Shown one piece after another: positions 52,604-61,506 of a DNA stretch of 64,000 nucleotides (its first letter is position 1; every line of letters starts with the position of its first letter). The position numbers and the translations under genes were made by a program. The stretch spans positions 124,001 to 188,000 of the forward strand of contig NZ_JAZHFT010000004.1 of the NCBI RefSeq assembly GCF_036541425.1. Direction: 5' to 3'. The notes beneath the pieces were generated by a model, which worked only from the letters and a program-made list of their open reading frames with translations, had not been told where the DNA came from and ran no database searches. Source of the stretch: Consotaella aegiceratis (GTDB taxonomy: Bacteria; Pseudomonadota; Alphaproteobacteria; Rhizobiales; Rhizobiaceae).

Positions 52604-53077
52604 TCAAGGAGCACCCGAGCGATCAGGTTCTGGTGGTGGCGGAAAGCGTTCGAGGTAGCGGACCGCGCGGGGGTAGGCGTCGTGCAGAAACTGTTTCGGT
52701 TCACGCAACCAGAGGCCCGGAAAGGTTCTTGACTGGGCCTCACTGACAAGGACCCGGCGGGGAAGATCAACGATTTCAGCATCCCAACCCGGCCAACGTC
52801 GCCGCGCCACTTTCCATGTATGGGATAGGTATTGCTTTGTTTCCGAATAGCCGTGGTAGTCGAAAACCCAACTATCACTGGAAACGTAGATATGGCTGCC
52901 CGTGAAGCCGGGTACGGGCTTGATCCACCGAACCGAGGCATCGAGATCGCCGTAGCGTTCGAGGAACGCGTGCGCCAGAATGTGGCACGCTCCGCATGCA
53001 AAGAAGACGCGATCCGGTAGCACCCAGCGCATGACAGGATCGCTCTTCGAATAGAACGGCGTTCTCACCGCATACAT
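52604..53077 (-). CDS. passenger protein of transposon B, unknown function
   Basis: 157 residues starting at MYAVRTPFYSKSDP. It includes a Cys-containing segment FFACGACHILAHAFLERY, an aromatic-rich core (SDSWVFDYHGYS) and a LREPKQFLHDAYPRAVRYLE tail. I recognise no catalytic motif. Its start overlaps the recombinase end by 13 bases, so both are expressed together. It has the same location as the kinase-like gene in transposon A (directly behind the recombinase and reaching to the inverted repeat), so this slot seems to be a regular passenger position. Confidence 0.6.
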   Translation of the reverse strand: MYAVRTPFYSKSDPVMRWVLPDRVFFACGACHILAHAFLERYGDLDASVRWIKPVPGFTGSHIYVSSDSWVFDYHGYSETKQYLSHTWKVARRRWPGWDAEIVDLPRRVLVSEAQSRTFPGLWLREPKQFLHDAYPRAVRYLERFPPPPEPDRSGAP

Positions 53078-53670
53078 GTGGTACCGGCCTCTACTCCCTG
53101 CCGGTAGGCGGCGACGATGCGCGAGACGGTGGGTTCGCTGACGCCGTAGAGGCGGGCCATCTCGGCGCCGGACTTGCGACCGGAGGTGACGGACTCGGCG
53201 ATCTCGCGGCGCTGCTTGTCGCCGAGCTTGCGCCGGCGCCCTCCGATCCGTCCTTCCGCGCGCGCCAGGGCGAGCCCGGCGGAGGTTCGCTCGCGGATCA
53301 TCGCGCGCTCGAACTCGGCGAAGGAGCCGACCATCTGCATCATCATCCGGCCCGCGGCCGTCGTGGTGTCGATCGCCTCGGTGAGCGAGCGGAAGCCGGC
53401 GCCGCCGAGCTGGATGCGCTCCATGATGTGCAAGAGATCCTTCAGGCTGCGCGACAGGCGGTCGAGCTTCCAGACCACGACCACGTCGCCCTCGCGAAGC
53501 TGGCCGATCATCTCCTGAAGCTTCGGCCGATCCCATCGCCCGCCGCTCGCCGTCTCCTCGAACACGCGCCGGCATCCCGCCGCGTCGAGCGCCCGGCGCT
53601 GGGCGGCGTTCGACTGTTCGTCGCCCTTCGACACACGGGCATAGCCGATCAGATAGGGCGAGGAATTCAA
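53065..53670 (-). CDS. tnpR: serine recombinase (resolvase) of transposon B
   Basis: 201 residues. Catalytic Ser14 is in LIGYARVSKGDEQS. VWKLDRLSRSLKDLL and GSFAEFERAMIRERTSAGL follow, with a C-terminal helix-turn-helix (GAEMARLYGVSEPTVSRIV). Divergent from the transposase; the 130-bp gap probably contains res. Confidence 0.9.
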   Translation of the reverse strand: MNSSPYLIGYARVSKGDEQSNAAQRRALDAAGCRRVFEETASGGRWDRPKLQEMIGQLREGDVVVVWKLDRLSRSLKDLLHIMERIQLGGAGFRSLTEAIDTTTAAGRMMMQMVGSFAEFERAMIRERTSAGLALARAEGRIGGRRRKLGDKQRREIAESVTSGRKSGAEMARLYGVSEPTVSRIVAAYRQGVEAGTTCMR

Positions 53671-53800
53671 GTTCGGGCTCTTTCACAAACGGCCGTATCC
53701 GGAGGGGCCACACAGTACGACGGCGTTGCATTGTGTTCCGCCTTTCACAATCCTCTTTCATTTAACTGCCGAAAGGCAAGAGGTTTCTGGAGGATTGACG

Positions 53801-56761
53801 GTGCCCGGACGCATACCCATGACCGCGAGGCAGCGCGCCGAGCTTCTGGCGCTTGCGGACAGCGAGACGACGATGGTCCGTTACTACGGCCTCGACACGG
53901 ATGACCTCACCGCGATAGCGACGGCGCGCTCGCCGGCGACCCGGCTCGGCTACGCCCTTCAGCTCTGTGCCTTGCGATATCCGGGAAGGCATCTCCGTCG
54001 TGGCGAGCTGCTGCCGGCGGTCATGCTCGACCACATCGCCGAGCAGGTCGGGGTCGAAGCCGATGTCATCGCCCACTTCGCGCGGCGGACCCCAACGCGC
54101 TACGACCAGCTCGCCGCCATCAAGGCGCGCTTCGGGTTCCGCGACCTCAGCCGTCCCCTGCGGGCCGAGCTGATGACATGGCTGACGCGGGAAGCCGAGA
54201 TCCTCGTCGACGGCCGTGTTCTCCTCGACCGCTTGCTGACCGAGATGCGGGGCCGTCGCATCGTCATTCCCGGCATCAGCGTCGTCGAGCGCATGGCGGC
54301 CGAGGCGATGCATAGGGCCGACACCGACCTCGTCGCTGCGATCGACAGTGGACTCAACGGCGATATGAGGGCGCGTCTGGACGCCCTGATCGACGACAAA
54401 GTGCATGACCGCCAAAGTCGCCTGTCCTGGCTGCGCGAGCCGACGCCGCGCGTCTCGTCCGCATCGCTCGGTGAGATCCTGGAGAAGGTCGCGGCGATCC
54501 GCCGGACCGGGACGATCGACCTTGCCGTCGAGCTTCGGCACGAACCCCGCCTCGCGCAATTCGCCCGAGAAGGCGTCCGCTACACCGCCCAGGCCTTCCA
54601 GCAGATGCACCCGTCACGCCGCCGCGTCGTTCTCGTCGCCACGCTGCGCGAGATGGAAGCGTCGCTGACCGACGCGACGATCGCGATGTTCGGCGCTCTG
54701 GTAGGTCGCGCCCATCTGCGCGCCCGCAAGCGGCTCGAGCAACGGATCGCGGCATCCGGACGCGAAGGTTGGGAGCGGCTGACGCGCGTGGCGAGCGTCC
54801 TCGAGGCGATGACCCGGGCGGCGCGATCTGGCGCCGACATCGTGCGGGCGGTGCAAGCCATCGCGCCGCTGGAGACGATCGAGGCCGACGCCGGCATCAT
54901 TCGTCGTTCCGCCTCACCTCACAAGAACGACGTGCTGGAAGAGATCGCCGCGGAGCATCGGAGCTTCAAACGGGTCGGTCCCATCTTCCTGCGTACCTTC
55001 GACTTCCAGGGTACGGCTCGCACCGCTTCGCTGCGAGAGGCGATGACGATCCTCGCAGCTCTCGATGGTGACCAGCGCAGGCCCTTGCCCTCGGACGTGC
55101 CACTTGGCCATATCGAACGGCGCTGGCTGAGGCATGTCCAGGCAAGCGGCGGGATCGACCGCACGCATTGGGAACTGGCGACCTACAGCGCGCTCGCCGA
55201 CGCGCTGGCGTCAGGAGCTATCTGGGTCCCGTCATCCCGGACTTATCGCTCGCTCGGCGTGATGCTCGATCCGACACTTGGCACTCCGCCACGACAGGCT
55301 TTCTCGCTCGGCGATCCCCATGCTTGGCTGGAAGAGCGTGCCGCCCGGCTCGACGACGCGCTGCTCGAGGTCGCCGGCAATCTCGGAGCCCGCAATCCGG
55401 CTCTCTTCGCCGGCGATCGATTGCGCTTTCCCAAGGAAGCGAATGTCGGCGACCACGACGGTTCACGGCCGCTCGCCCTGGCCTGCTACGGGATGGTGCC
55501 GACAACGCGCATCACCGATGTGCTGTCGCAGGTCAGCCGCTGGACCGGCTTCGTCGAACACTTCGGCCACGTCTCCACGGGCCTCCCGCCGGCGGACGAA
55601 CGCGCCTTCCTCGCCACGCTGATCGCGGAAGCGACCAATCTTGGCCTGTCGCGCATGGCCGAGGTCTGCGGCGCAGCCTCGCGGCGCGCGCTTCTGCGGA
55701 TGCAGACCTGGCACATGCGCGAGGAGACGTTCCGCGCGGCGCTCGCCTGCCTCACCGACGCCATCCATGCCGAGCCCCTGGCAGCCTGGTTCGGTCCGGG
55801 TCACCGTGCCTCAGCTGATGGGCAGGCCTACTATCTCGGCGGCCCCGGAGAGGCGAGCGGAGCCGTGAACGCCCATTACGGGCGCGATCCCGTGGTGAAA
55901 ATCTACACCACCCTCACCGATCGATACGCCCCGCTGCACCAGACAGTCATCGCCGGAACGGCGGGCGAGGCTATCCACGCCCTCGACGGAATCCTCGGCC
56001 ATGACAGCGACGTCGATCTTACCGCGCTGCATGTCGACGGCGGCGGGGTCTCCGACATCGTCTTCGCCGTCATGCATCTCCTTGGCCTTCAGTTCGAGCC
56101 GCTCATTCCCCGACTGTCGGATCGCCGCCTCTACGCCTTCGAGCCGCCGCGGCGTTACGGTAGGCTCGCGCCGCTGTTCGGTCGCCGTCTCAACCGAGAC
56201 CTGATCATCAGCCACTGGTCTGAGATCGAGCAGGTGATTGGGGCAATGGACGATCGCACCGTGACGCCGTCGCTGATCTTGAAGAAGCTGGCCGCCTACC
56301 GCCAGCAGAATAGCCTGGCCGCAGCGCTGCGCGAGATCGGTCGCATCGAGCGCACGCTATTTACGCTGCGCTGGTTCGAGGAGCCGGCGCTTCGCCGGAC
56401 GGTGACCGCCGAACTCAACAAGGGAGAGGCGCGGAACAGCCTGGCTCGGGCCGTTGCCTTCCATCGCCTCGGGCGCTTCCGCGACCGCGGGCTGGAGAAC
56501 CAGAAGACCCGCGCGGCCGCCCTCAACCTCGTCACCGCTGCCATCATCCTGTTCAACTGCCGCTATCTCGGACGCGCTCTCGACGAGCTACGACGCCAGG
56601 GCAGATCGATCGATCCAACCTTGCAGGCGCAACTCTCTCCGCTCGGATGGGACCGCATCAACCTCACAGGCGACTATGTCTGGTCCGACCGCCTCGATCT
56701 CGGTGCCGACGGGCTCATGTCGCTGCTCGACAGGCCCTACCGTGAATCCGTGTCCCAATAA
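53801..56761 (+). CDS. tnpA: Tn3-family transposase B
   Basis: 986 residues from GTG 53801, chosen because GGAGG lies 7 bases upstream (an ATG at 53819 is an alternative). DUF4158 N-terminal region (YGLDTDDLTAIATAR, then LGYALQLCALRYPGRHL). DDE acidic residues are in ASADGQAYYL, GVSDIVFAVMHLLGL and LNKGEARNSLARAV. Full length. The last codons (PYRESVSQ) run into the right inverted repeat. Confidence 0.95.
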   Translation: MPGRIPMTARQRAELLALADSETTMVRYYGLDTDDLTAIATARSPATRLGYALQLCALRYPGRHLRRGELLPAVMLDHIAEQVGVEADVIAHFARRTPTRYDQLAAIKARFGFRDLSRPLRAELMTWLTREAEILVDGRVLLDRLLTEMRGRRIVIPGISVVERMAAEAMHRADTDLVAAIDSGLNGDMRARLDALIDDKVHDRQSRLSWLREPTPRVSSASLGEILEKVAAIRRTGTIDLAVELRHEPRLAQFAREGVRYTAQAFQQMHPSRRRVVLVATLREMEASLTDATIAMFGALVGRAHLRARKRLEQRIAASGREGWERLTRVASVLEAMTRAARSGADIVRAVQAIAPLETIEADAGIIRRSASPHKNDVLEEIAAEHRSFKRVGPIFLRTFDFQGTARTASLREAMTILAALDGDQRRPLPSDVPLGHIERRWLRHVQASGGIDRTHWELATYSALADALASGAIWVPSSRTYRSLGVMLDPTLGTPPRQAFSLGDPHAWLEERAARLDDALLEVAGNLGARNPALFAGDRLRFPKEANVGDHDGSRPLALACYGMVPTTRITDVLSQVSRWTGFVEHFGHVSTGLPPADERAFLATLIAEATNLGLSRMAEVCGAASRRALLRMQTWHMREETFRAALACLTDAIHAEPLAAWFGPGHRASADGQAYYLGGPGEASGAVNAHYGRDPVVKIYTTLTDRYAPLHQTVIAGTAGEAIHALDGILGHDSDVDLTALHVDGGGVSDIVFAVMHLLGLQFEPLIPRLSDRRLYAFEPPRRYGRLAPLFGRRLNRDLIISHWSEIEQVIGAMDDRTVTPSLILKKLAAYRQQNSLAAALREIGRIERTLFTLRWFEEPALRRTVTAELNKGEARNSLARAVAFHRLGRFRDRGLENQKTRAAALNLVTAAIILFNCRYLGRALDELRRQGRSIDPTLQAQLSPLGWDRINLTGDYVWSDRLDLGADGLMSLLDRPYRESVSQ

Positions 56762-56765
56762 TGCA
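56735..56765 (-). repeat. right inverted repeat of transposon B
   Basis: 31 bases, inverse of the left end with two mismatches. Overlaps the last codons of the transposase. Confidence 0.75.
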
Positions 56766-57499
56766 CACGGGCCGTCATGGTTCACGGCGCCTGTCGCCCG
56801 CAGGATCGCGAGACGCTCGAGAATGGCAGCGAAGGCGCGATGCCCAGCGACACCGGGAGGCTGGCGGACGAAGGCAAGCGTGCTGATCGTTCGGTCCGGC
56901 ATGATACGCAGGAGTTGGTCGAGGGCTGTCCGGGACGAGGCACTCAGCGTTCCGGCGAGGATCGCCTCGACGCGCCGTTCGGCCGCGAGCATGGCCAGGC
57001 CGCTCATGCGCTCCAGCGCGGAGACGCCGGGAATGATGATGCGTCGGCGCCGAAACTCGGCGCCGAGCCGCGCGGCCAGTTCCGCCCCGCTCGTGGTCGT
57101 GAGCGCGACCGGCAGGAGCCACGCCTGGAGAGAGGCCTGTTCGGGACGGCTGAGCGTTGTGAACCCGAACAGCTCACGCAACGTGCCCAGTTGCTCGTAG
57201 CGGGTCGGGCCACGCGCGGCGTAGTCGATCAGCGCATCCGGCGGGACCGCCAACTGTCCCGCCACAAACCGCAAGGCCGCGTCAGGAATGAGTTCGCCTG
57301 GACGCAACAGGCGACCGGGATAGCGCAGGGCGCAGAGCTGAACGGCGAAGCCGAGGCGGTTGTGCGGCCGACGCCGCCTGGCGATCAGGCCTAAGTCCTC
57401 ATCACCCAGCACCCAATGACGGGCCAGCGTCGCCTCGTCGGTCGGGACCGCCAACAGGCTGTCGCGCTGCGCCTCCGTCATGAGCGCGCGGCGGGGCAT
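56766..57499 (-). pseudogene. Tn3-family transposase C, N-terminal fragment
   Basis: About 245 codons from MPRRALMTEAQRD encode the N-terminal DUF4158 region (LARHWVLGDEDLGLIARRR, then LGFAVQLCALRYPGRLLRPG). The frame then enters transposon B and the catalytic domain is missing. Its remainder is not found on the other side of transposon B. It is preceded by its own recombinase gene, 3 bases upstream. Confidence 0.85.
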
Positions 57500-57502
57500 C
57501 GC

Positions 57503-58087
57503 TCAGGCCTTCTCCGGCGCGGACCAGCCGATGCGCGCCAGCGTGTCAATCAAGGTCGAGCGAGCAACCTTGAAGCTACGGCAGACGGAGGCCTTGCTGG
57601 CACCGCCGGCAAGGGCGGCGGTGATCTGTTCGAGCTGCTCACCCGTCAGGCTGGGCGGACGCCCGCCCCGTCGTCCTCTTCGGCGCGCCGCCGCCAGTCC
57701 CGCGACGACGCGCTCCCGGGTCAGCGCCCGCTCGTACTGCGCGAGGGCGCCGAAGAAGGAGAACAGGAGCTCGCCATGTGGGGTCTGGGTGTCCATGGCC
57801 TCGGTGAGCGATCGGAAGGCGACCCCGCGCGTGCGCAGGTCCGCGACGATCGCGAGAAGATGGGGAAGAGAGCGGCCGAGCCGATCGAGCTTCCAGACGA
57901 CGAGCGTATCGCCCGACTTCAGGTATTCGACACAGGCTTTGAGCCCTGGCCGATCGTCTCGCGCGCCGGACGCCTTGTCGGCATAAAGGTGACGCTCGTC
58001 CACCCCGGCCGCGACCAGCGCGTCGCGCTGCAGGGCGACGGTCTGGCGATCGTCGCTCGAGGAAACGCGCATGTAGCCGACGAGCAT
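57503..58087 (-). CDS. tnpR: serine recombinase of transposon C remnant
   Basis: 194 residues. Active Ser in LVGYMRVSSSDDRQT. VWKLDRLGRSLPHLL and GALAQYERALTRERV follow, with a C-terminal helix-turn-helix (SKASVCRSFKVARSTLIDTL). Same strand as the transposase fragment behind it, unlike transposons A and B where the two genes diverge. Intact, but its element is broken. Confidence 0.9.
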   Translation of the reverse strand: MLVGYMRVSSSDDRQTVALQRDALVAAGVDERHLYADKASGARDDRPGLKACVEYLKSGDTLVVWKLDRLGRSLPHLLAIVADLRTRGVAFRSLTEAMDTQTPHGELLFSFFGALAQYERALTRERVVAGLAAARRRGRRGGRPPSLTGEQLEQITAALAGGASKASVCRSFKVARSTLIDTLARIGWSAPEKA

Positions 58088-58119
58088 GTACGGAAATTCC
58101 CCAAACAGAACTTTCCGTA
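58087..58119. promoter_or_regulatory. res/promoter dyad of transposon C
   Basis: GTACGGAAA (58087-58095) and TTTCCGTAC (58111-58119) form a perfect 9-bp inverted repeat immediately upstream of the recombinase start. Typical of a resolvase binding subsite that also controls its promoter. Confidence 0.6.
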
Positions 58120-58194
58120 CAGCTACTCAATCCGACAGGGTTTGTCGCGTGGATTTGGGAGCCTTTCGACGATGGTCAGTCGGATCCCGCGTAC

Positions 58195-58224
58195 CCTGTC
58201 GGGAAACAGGTGTTTCCCGACAGG
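58195..58224. other. perfect 13-bp stem-loop
   Basis: CCTGTCGGGAAAC pairs with GTTTCCCGACAGG around a 4-base loop (AGGT). It lies between the recombinase and the acetyltransferase gene. Could be a transposon end structure, a recombination subsite or a terminator; no T-run follows. Confidence 0.5.
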
Positions 58225-58359
58225 CAGGTTCGACCCCTTCGAGCCATCCAAAGGCTTACTTCGCTTTCCCAAAAGCTGCCCTTTGCAACGAGCACACCGT
58301 TGGTTGATAGAAAGGCAACACTCTACAGGATGATCGCGAGGCCGAAGCGTTTGGGAAGC

Positions 58360-58878
58360 ATGGCTGAGAAAACAATGATCCGCGAAGCTACGGCATCCGA
58401 TGCGACCAGCTTGGCGGCCCTGTCGATCGAGGTCTGGCTCGGGACCTATATCCGGGAAGGCATCAACGACTTCTTCGCCGACCATGCGCTCCGCGAGTTC
58501 ACGGCCGACCGCCTTAGTGGCCGCCTTCAAGACCAGCAGCGCACCATACTCGTTTCGCAGAACGTGGTCGGGATCGACGGCATGATTGAGCTTGTGGCGG
58601 GCGCGTCTGCGCCCGTGGCCGGTTGCCCGGACGTGGAGATCGCGACCCTCTATGTTCAACCACGCCACCAAGGAGCGGGAAAAGGTATTGCTCTTCTCGA
58701 GGCGGGTCTAGCGCACGCCCGATCTAGCGGACACGCCGGGGTCTGGCTCGCCGTTAATGCGCAGAACACGGCCGCGCTCACCTTCTACGAGCGTCACGCC
58801 TTTCAGCACGCCGGCGAGACACACTACGAGATCGAGGACCAGCGCTACCTGAACTACGTCATGCGCCGGGACCTTTAG
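58360..58878 (+). CDS. GNAT-family N-acetyltransferase
   Basis: 172 residues. MIREATASDATSLAALSIEV opens the fold. Motif A is IATLYVQPRHQGAGKGIALL, and the C-terminal LAVNAQNTAALTFYERHAF block is typical of small-molecule or ribosomal protein N-acetyltransferases. Substrate unknown. The start at 58360 follows TTTGGGAAGC; ATG 58330 and 58375 are alternatives. It may have been a passenger of the broken transposon C. Confidence 0.85.
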   Translation: MAEKTMIREATASDATSLAALSIEVWLGTYIREGINDFFADHALREFTADRLSGRLQDQQRTILVSQNVVGIDGMIELVAGASAPVAGCPDVEIATLYVQPRHQGAGKGIALLEAGLAHARSSGHAGVWLAVNAQNTAALTFYERHAFQHAGETHYEIEDQRYLNYVMRRDL

Positions 58879-59014
58879 CTCGCTCCCGTCCTCGCGAGTC
58901 CCATCCATCCGCAGGTGATCGCAATGGCCGACATCGACCCTTCCAAGCCATCTAGACCGCTGTTGCGCGCTTTAGATAGCAGTCATTGCGGATCGACGAT
59001 GCGCGTCGAACTCT

Positions 59015-61114
59015 TCATAGCGCCGATGTCAAAGCCCCTCGGAGATTCTTCTTGGAGCGAGGGATCAGGTCAACCGCACGTTTGCCTTTCGCATCTCTGA
59101 GGCTTCGATCTGCACCCCGCTCGAGCAGAAGTTCGATCGAAGCAGCGTCGATGGCGTTTGGCGCGGCGAGGTGAAGGATTGTCTGCCCGCCATTGTTCTG
59201 TGCGTTGATATCGAGACCTTCGGCCAAAAGAAGGTCGAGGATCGCCACCTCTTCCGGAAAGGTTGCGCGGATCGCACCGCGCTGCTGGTAGAGGCGATGC
59301 AGAAGCGTGCCGCCGTCCGGCATGCGCTCGTGCGGATCGAGGCCATAAGGCCTCATCAACTCGAAGGCCGGGACGCTGGTCGCGTAGCCGAGCGTCGGGT
59401 AGCCTTCGCCGTCGCGTTTGGAGGGATCTGCGCCCAGCTCCAGAAGCGACTTGGCGAGTTCGGTGCCCCACAGGTCTCCGAGTATCAGCGAGGCCTGCAA
59501 TGGCGTATAGACCGGGTCGGTTTCACTCTTCCGCCCGTTCGGGGATGCGAGGGCGTTCACGTCGGCTCCGGCTTCGACCAGAACGCGGGCGACAGCGGCC
59601 GAACGCGTAAAATGGAGTGGCGTCGTTCCATCCGGGGCATGATAGTTCGGGTCGGCGCCGTACCGTAGCAGGATGCGGGCGCTCTCCGGTCCTGCCCACA
59701 TCAGCATGGTCGTGCCGTTGTCCCAAGGGGCGTCCGGCGCAGCGCCGCTTGCGAGCAGCGTTTCGAGCATGGCCAGATAGTCCTGCGGCGTGATGAAGGC
59801 TTCGACATCCCGCCGAAACAACGGCTCCAACGCCTCGCGTGTGAGTGCCGCGGTCTCGTCGCCGTCCAGGCCGTATTCTTCTCTGAGCCGCGGTTCGAGT
59901 TCCTCGGGACTCGCGGCGACGAGGCGCTGGCGCTGGGTCATCAGGAGGTGAATGGGCCAGTAGCGCTCATTCTTCCAGCCATCAACGCGTGCTCCCTTCC
60001 GGCAAAGCCAGCGCAGGGTCTCGACCGACGCACGGGACACAGCCTCCGCAACGGCCAAATGACGTGTGTCGAGCGAGGCGCCATGCGCCAAAAGCTGCTC
60101 GACAAGGCTTGTGTCATTACGTCGGACGGCAAAGGTCACAGCCGTGGCGAATTCGTCGTCGAATGATGATGACGACCCGTACCGTCGCCACTCCGGGTTC
60201 CAGACCACATCGGGACGGGCGCCGCTGGCCAGGGCAGCCGTCGCCGCAGCCATGTCGCCGCGTTGCGCGGCTTCCAGAAGCGCTCGCTCGGCCGCGGTTT
60301 CGCCGAGGATTACCGGCGGCGGCTCGTCAGGCTTCACCAAGGCCGGGTCGCTCTCCAGCCATCGCCGCCACTCGCGCCCGCCCGGACTGTCGGCACGCAA
60401 ATAGTAGCGGTCCTCGTCCCATTCGCCGAAGCGCATCCACGAGGCCCATTCGGTACCGGCCTGGCCAAGCCGGGCCATCTCCGAGACAAATGTCAGGAAG
60501 TCGGGCGCGAGTGCCTGCCCATGCAGCATCTCCAGCTCATGACTGAAATAGCGGACGGGATGCGGGCTGTCATCCCGGCGCATGTCGATCGTCAGGATGT
60601 CGCCATTGATCAGCCAGAAGACCGGAAACTGCCGCTCCCACATGTCCGGCGTGTTGGGCGCTTCGCTCTCGTCCACCTCGGCCAGTCCCTGCTTCATCGC
60701 GAGGAAACCCGGGATCGCGTGGTTCTCGATCTGGTCGATATCCCAGACAAAGCCGCGGTTGAAGCTGCTGGTCGGAAAGTTGCGCTGCTCCATCGGGGAG
60801 AGGTGCGATGGCACGTACCAGTCGAACCTCACGCTGGCGGCATAGTGCGACAGCACCTCGCGAAGCTGCTCGGGAACGGGCAGTCCCGCCGCCGCCTCCA
60901 GGCGGCGCAGCGCGGCCTCGCTGGCGGGAGCAGAAATCTCCAGGCGAGACAGGTTCCAACCGCGCCGTTCGGCAACGTCGTGCATCCATCGCCAGTCGGC
61001 TTGCCACTGGTGCCACAACTCATTCGTCATTTTGTTCTTCTTCCCGCAGCCTACGAGCGTCAGCCCGGCAGCCGACAACGCAACTAATTGAAGGAATTCA
61101 CGCCGATGCTTCAC
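59015..61114 (-). CDS. Tat-exported lipoprotein with SUKH-like and ankyrin domains
   Basis: 699 residues. The N-terminus has a twin-arginine motif (RREFLQL), a hydrophobic stretch and a lipobox (TLVGCG), so it is probably a Tat-dependent lipoprotein. Residues about 60-270 resemble a SMI1/KNR4 (SUKH) domain (LEAAAGLPVPEQLREVLSHY, GFVWDIDQIENHAI). From about 280 on there are ankyrin-type repeats (LLEAAQRGDMAAATAALASG, TTPLHFTRSAAVARVLVEAG, QTILHLAAPNAIDAASIELL). Both domain types occur as immunity proteins against contact-dependent toxins, so a protective role in the envelope is plausible; no toxin gene is adjacent. Confidence 0.7.
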   Translation of the reverse strand: MKHRREFLQLVALSAAGLTLVGCGKKNKMTNELWHQWQADWRWMHDVAERRGWNLSRLEISAPASEAALRRLEAAAGLPVPEQLREVLSHYAASVRFDWYVPSHLSPMEQRNFPTSSFNRGFVWDIDQIENHAIPGFLAMKQGLAEVDESEAPNTPDMWERQFPVFWLINGDILTIDMRRDDSPHPVRYFSHELEMLHGQALAPDFLTFVSEMARLGQAGTEWASWMRFGEWDEDRYYLRADSPGGREWRRWLESDPALVKPDEPPPVILGETAAERALLEAAQRGDMAAATAALASGARPDVVWNPEWRRYGSSSSFDDEFATAVTFAVRRNDTSLVEQLLAHGASLDTRHLAVAEAVSRASVETLRWLCRKGARVDGWKNERYWPIHLLMTQRQRLVAASPEELEPRLREEYGLDGDETAALTREALEPLFRRDVEAFITPQDYLAMLETLLASGAAPDAPWDNGTTMLMWAGPESARILLRYGADPNYHAPDGTTPLHFTRSAAVARVLVEAGADVNALASPNGRKSETDPVYTPLQASLILGDLWGTELAKSLLELGADPSKRDGEGYPTLGYATSVPAFELMRPYGLDPHERMPDGGTLLHRLYQQRGAIRATFPEEVAILDLLLAEGLDINAQNNGGQTILHLAAPNAIDAASIELLLERGADRSLRDAKGKRAVDLIPRSKKNLRGALTSAL

Positions 61115-61506
61115 GAAGCGTCCTGTTTGAATAGTCGTAAGATCAAGGTAAGACTCACATACAGCGCGCGCTACCCGCCCGCTTTTTGCGGTCGGCTTTG
61201 CGTTAAAGCATCCCGAAAGCCGACCGACAGCTTTCCACCCAGTCGAGCCGATAGCAGCCGGCTCGCTTCGATCGCCGCGGCTATCCGTTAGCGTATATCT
61301 GGGTCCGTTCTATGTGCTGACCCCGATGAGGGCCCAAATGACACGGCCGTTGTCACGTGCTGGTTACACTTTAATTAACAATCTCTTAATGCTGGTTCAG
61401 CATATTCATGATGTGCGATGCCACGTGACATGACCCGTTCGATCGCACGTCCGATGAACCGCGACACGTGACAGTTGCGTACGTGCGCTATAACGGGGCA
61501 GGACAC
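61115..61506. other. gene-free region with CACGTGAC motifs
   Basis: About 390 bases between divergent genes, with an AT-rich centre (61360-61420). CACGTGACA or its inverse occurs at 61351-61359, 61422-61430 and 61465-61473, and CACGTGACG at 61504-61512. No gene seen. Confidence 0.6.

Larger units (their letters stand above)
52551..56765 (+). mobile_element. Tn3-family transposon B
   Basis: A 4215-bp unit bounded by imperfect inverted repeats (52551-52581 and 56735-56765, 29 of 31 bases matching, both reading inward from TGCATTAT). It carries a passenger gene, a serine recombinase (both minus) and a 986-residue transposase (plus), the same layout as transposon A. The outer ends do not start with GGGG, so the exact border is uncertain. 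The flanks show no 5-bp duplication and carry unrelated genes: a gene tail on the left, a truncated transposase on the right. Confidence 0.75.
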
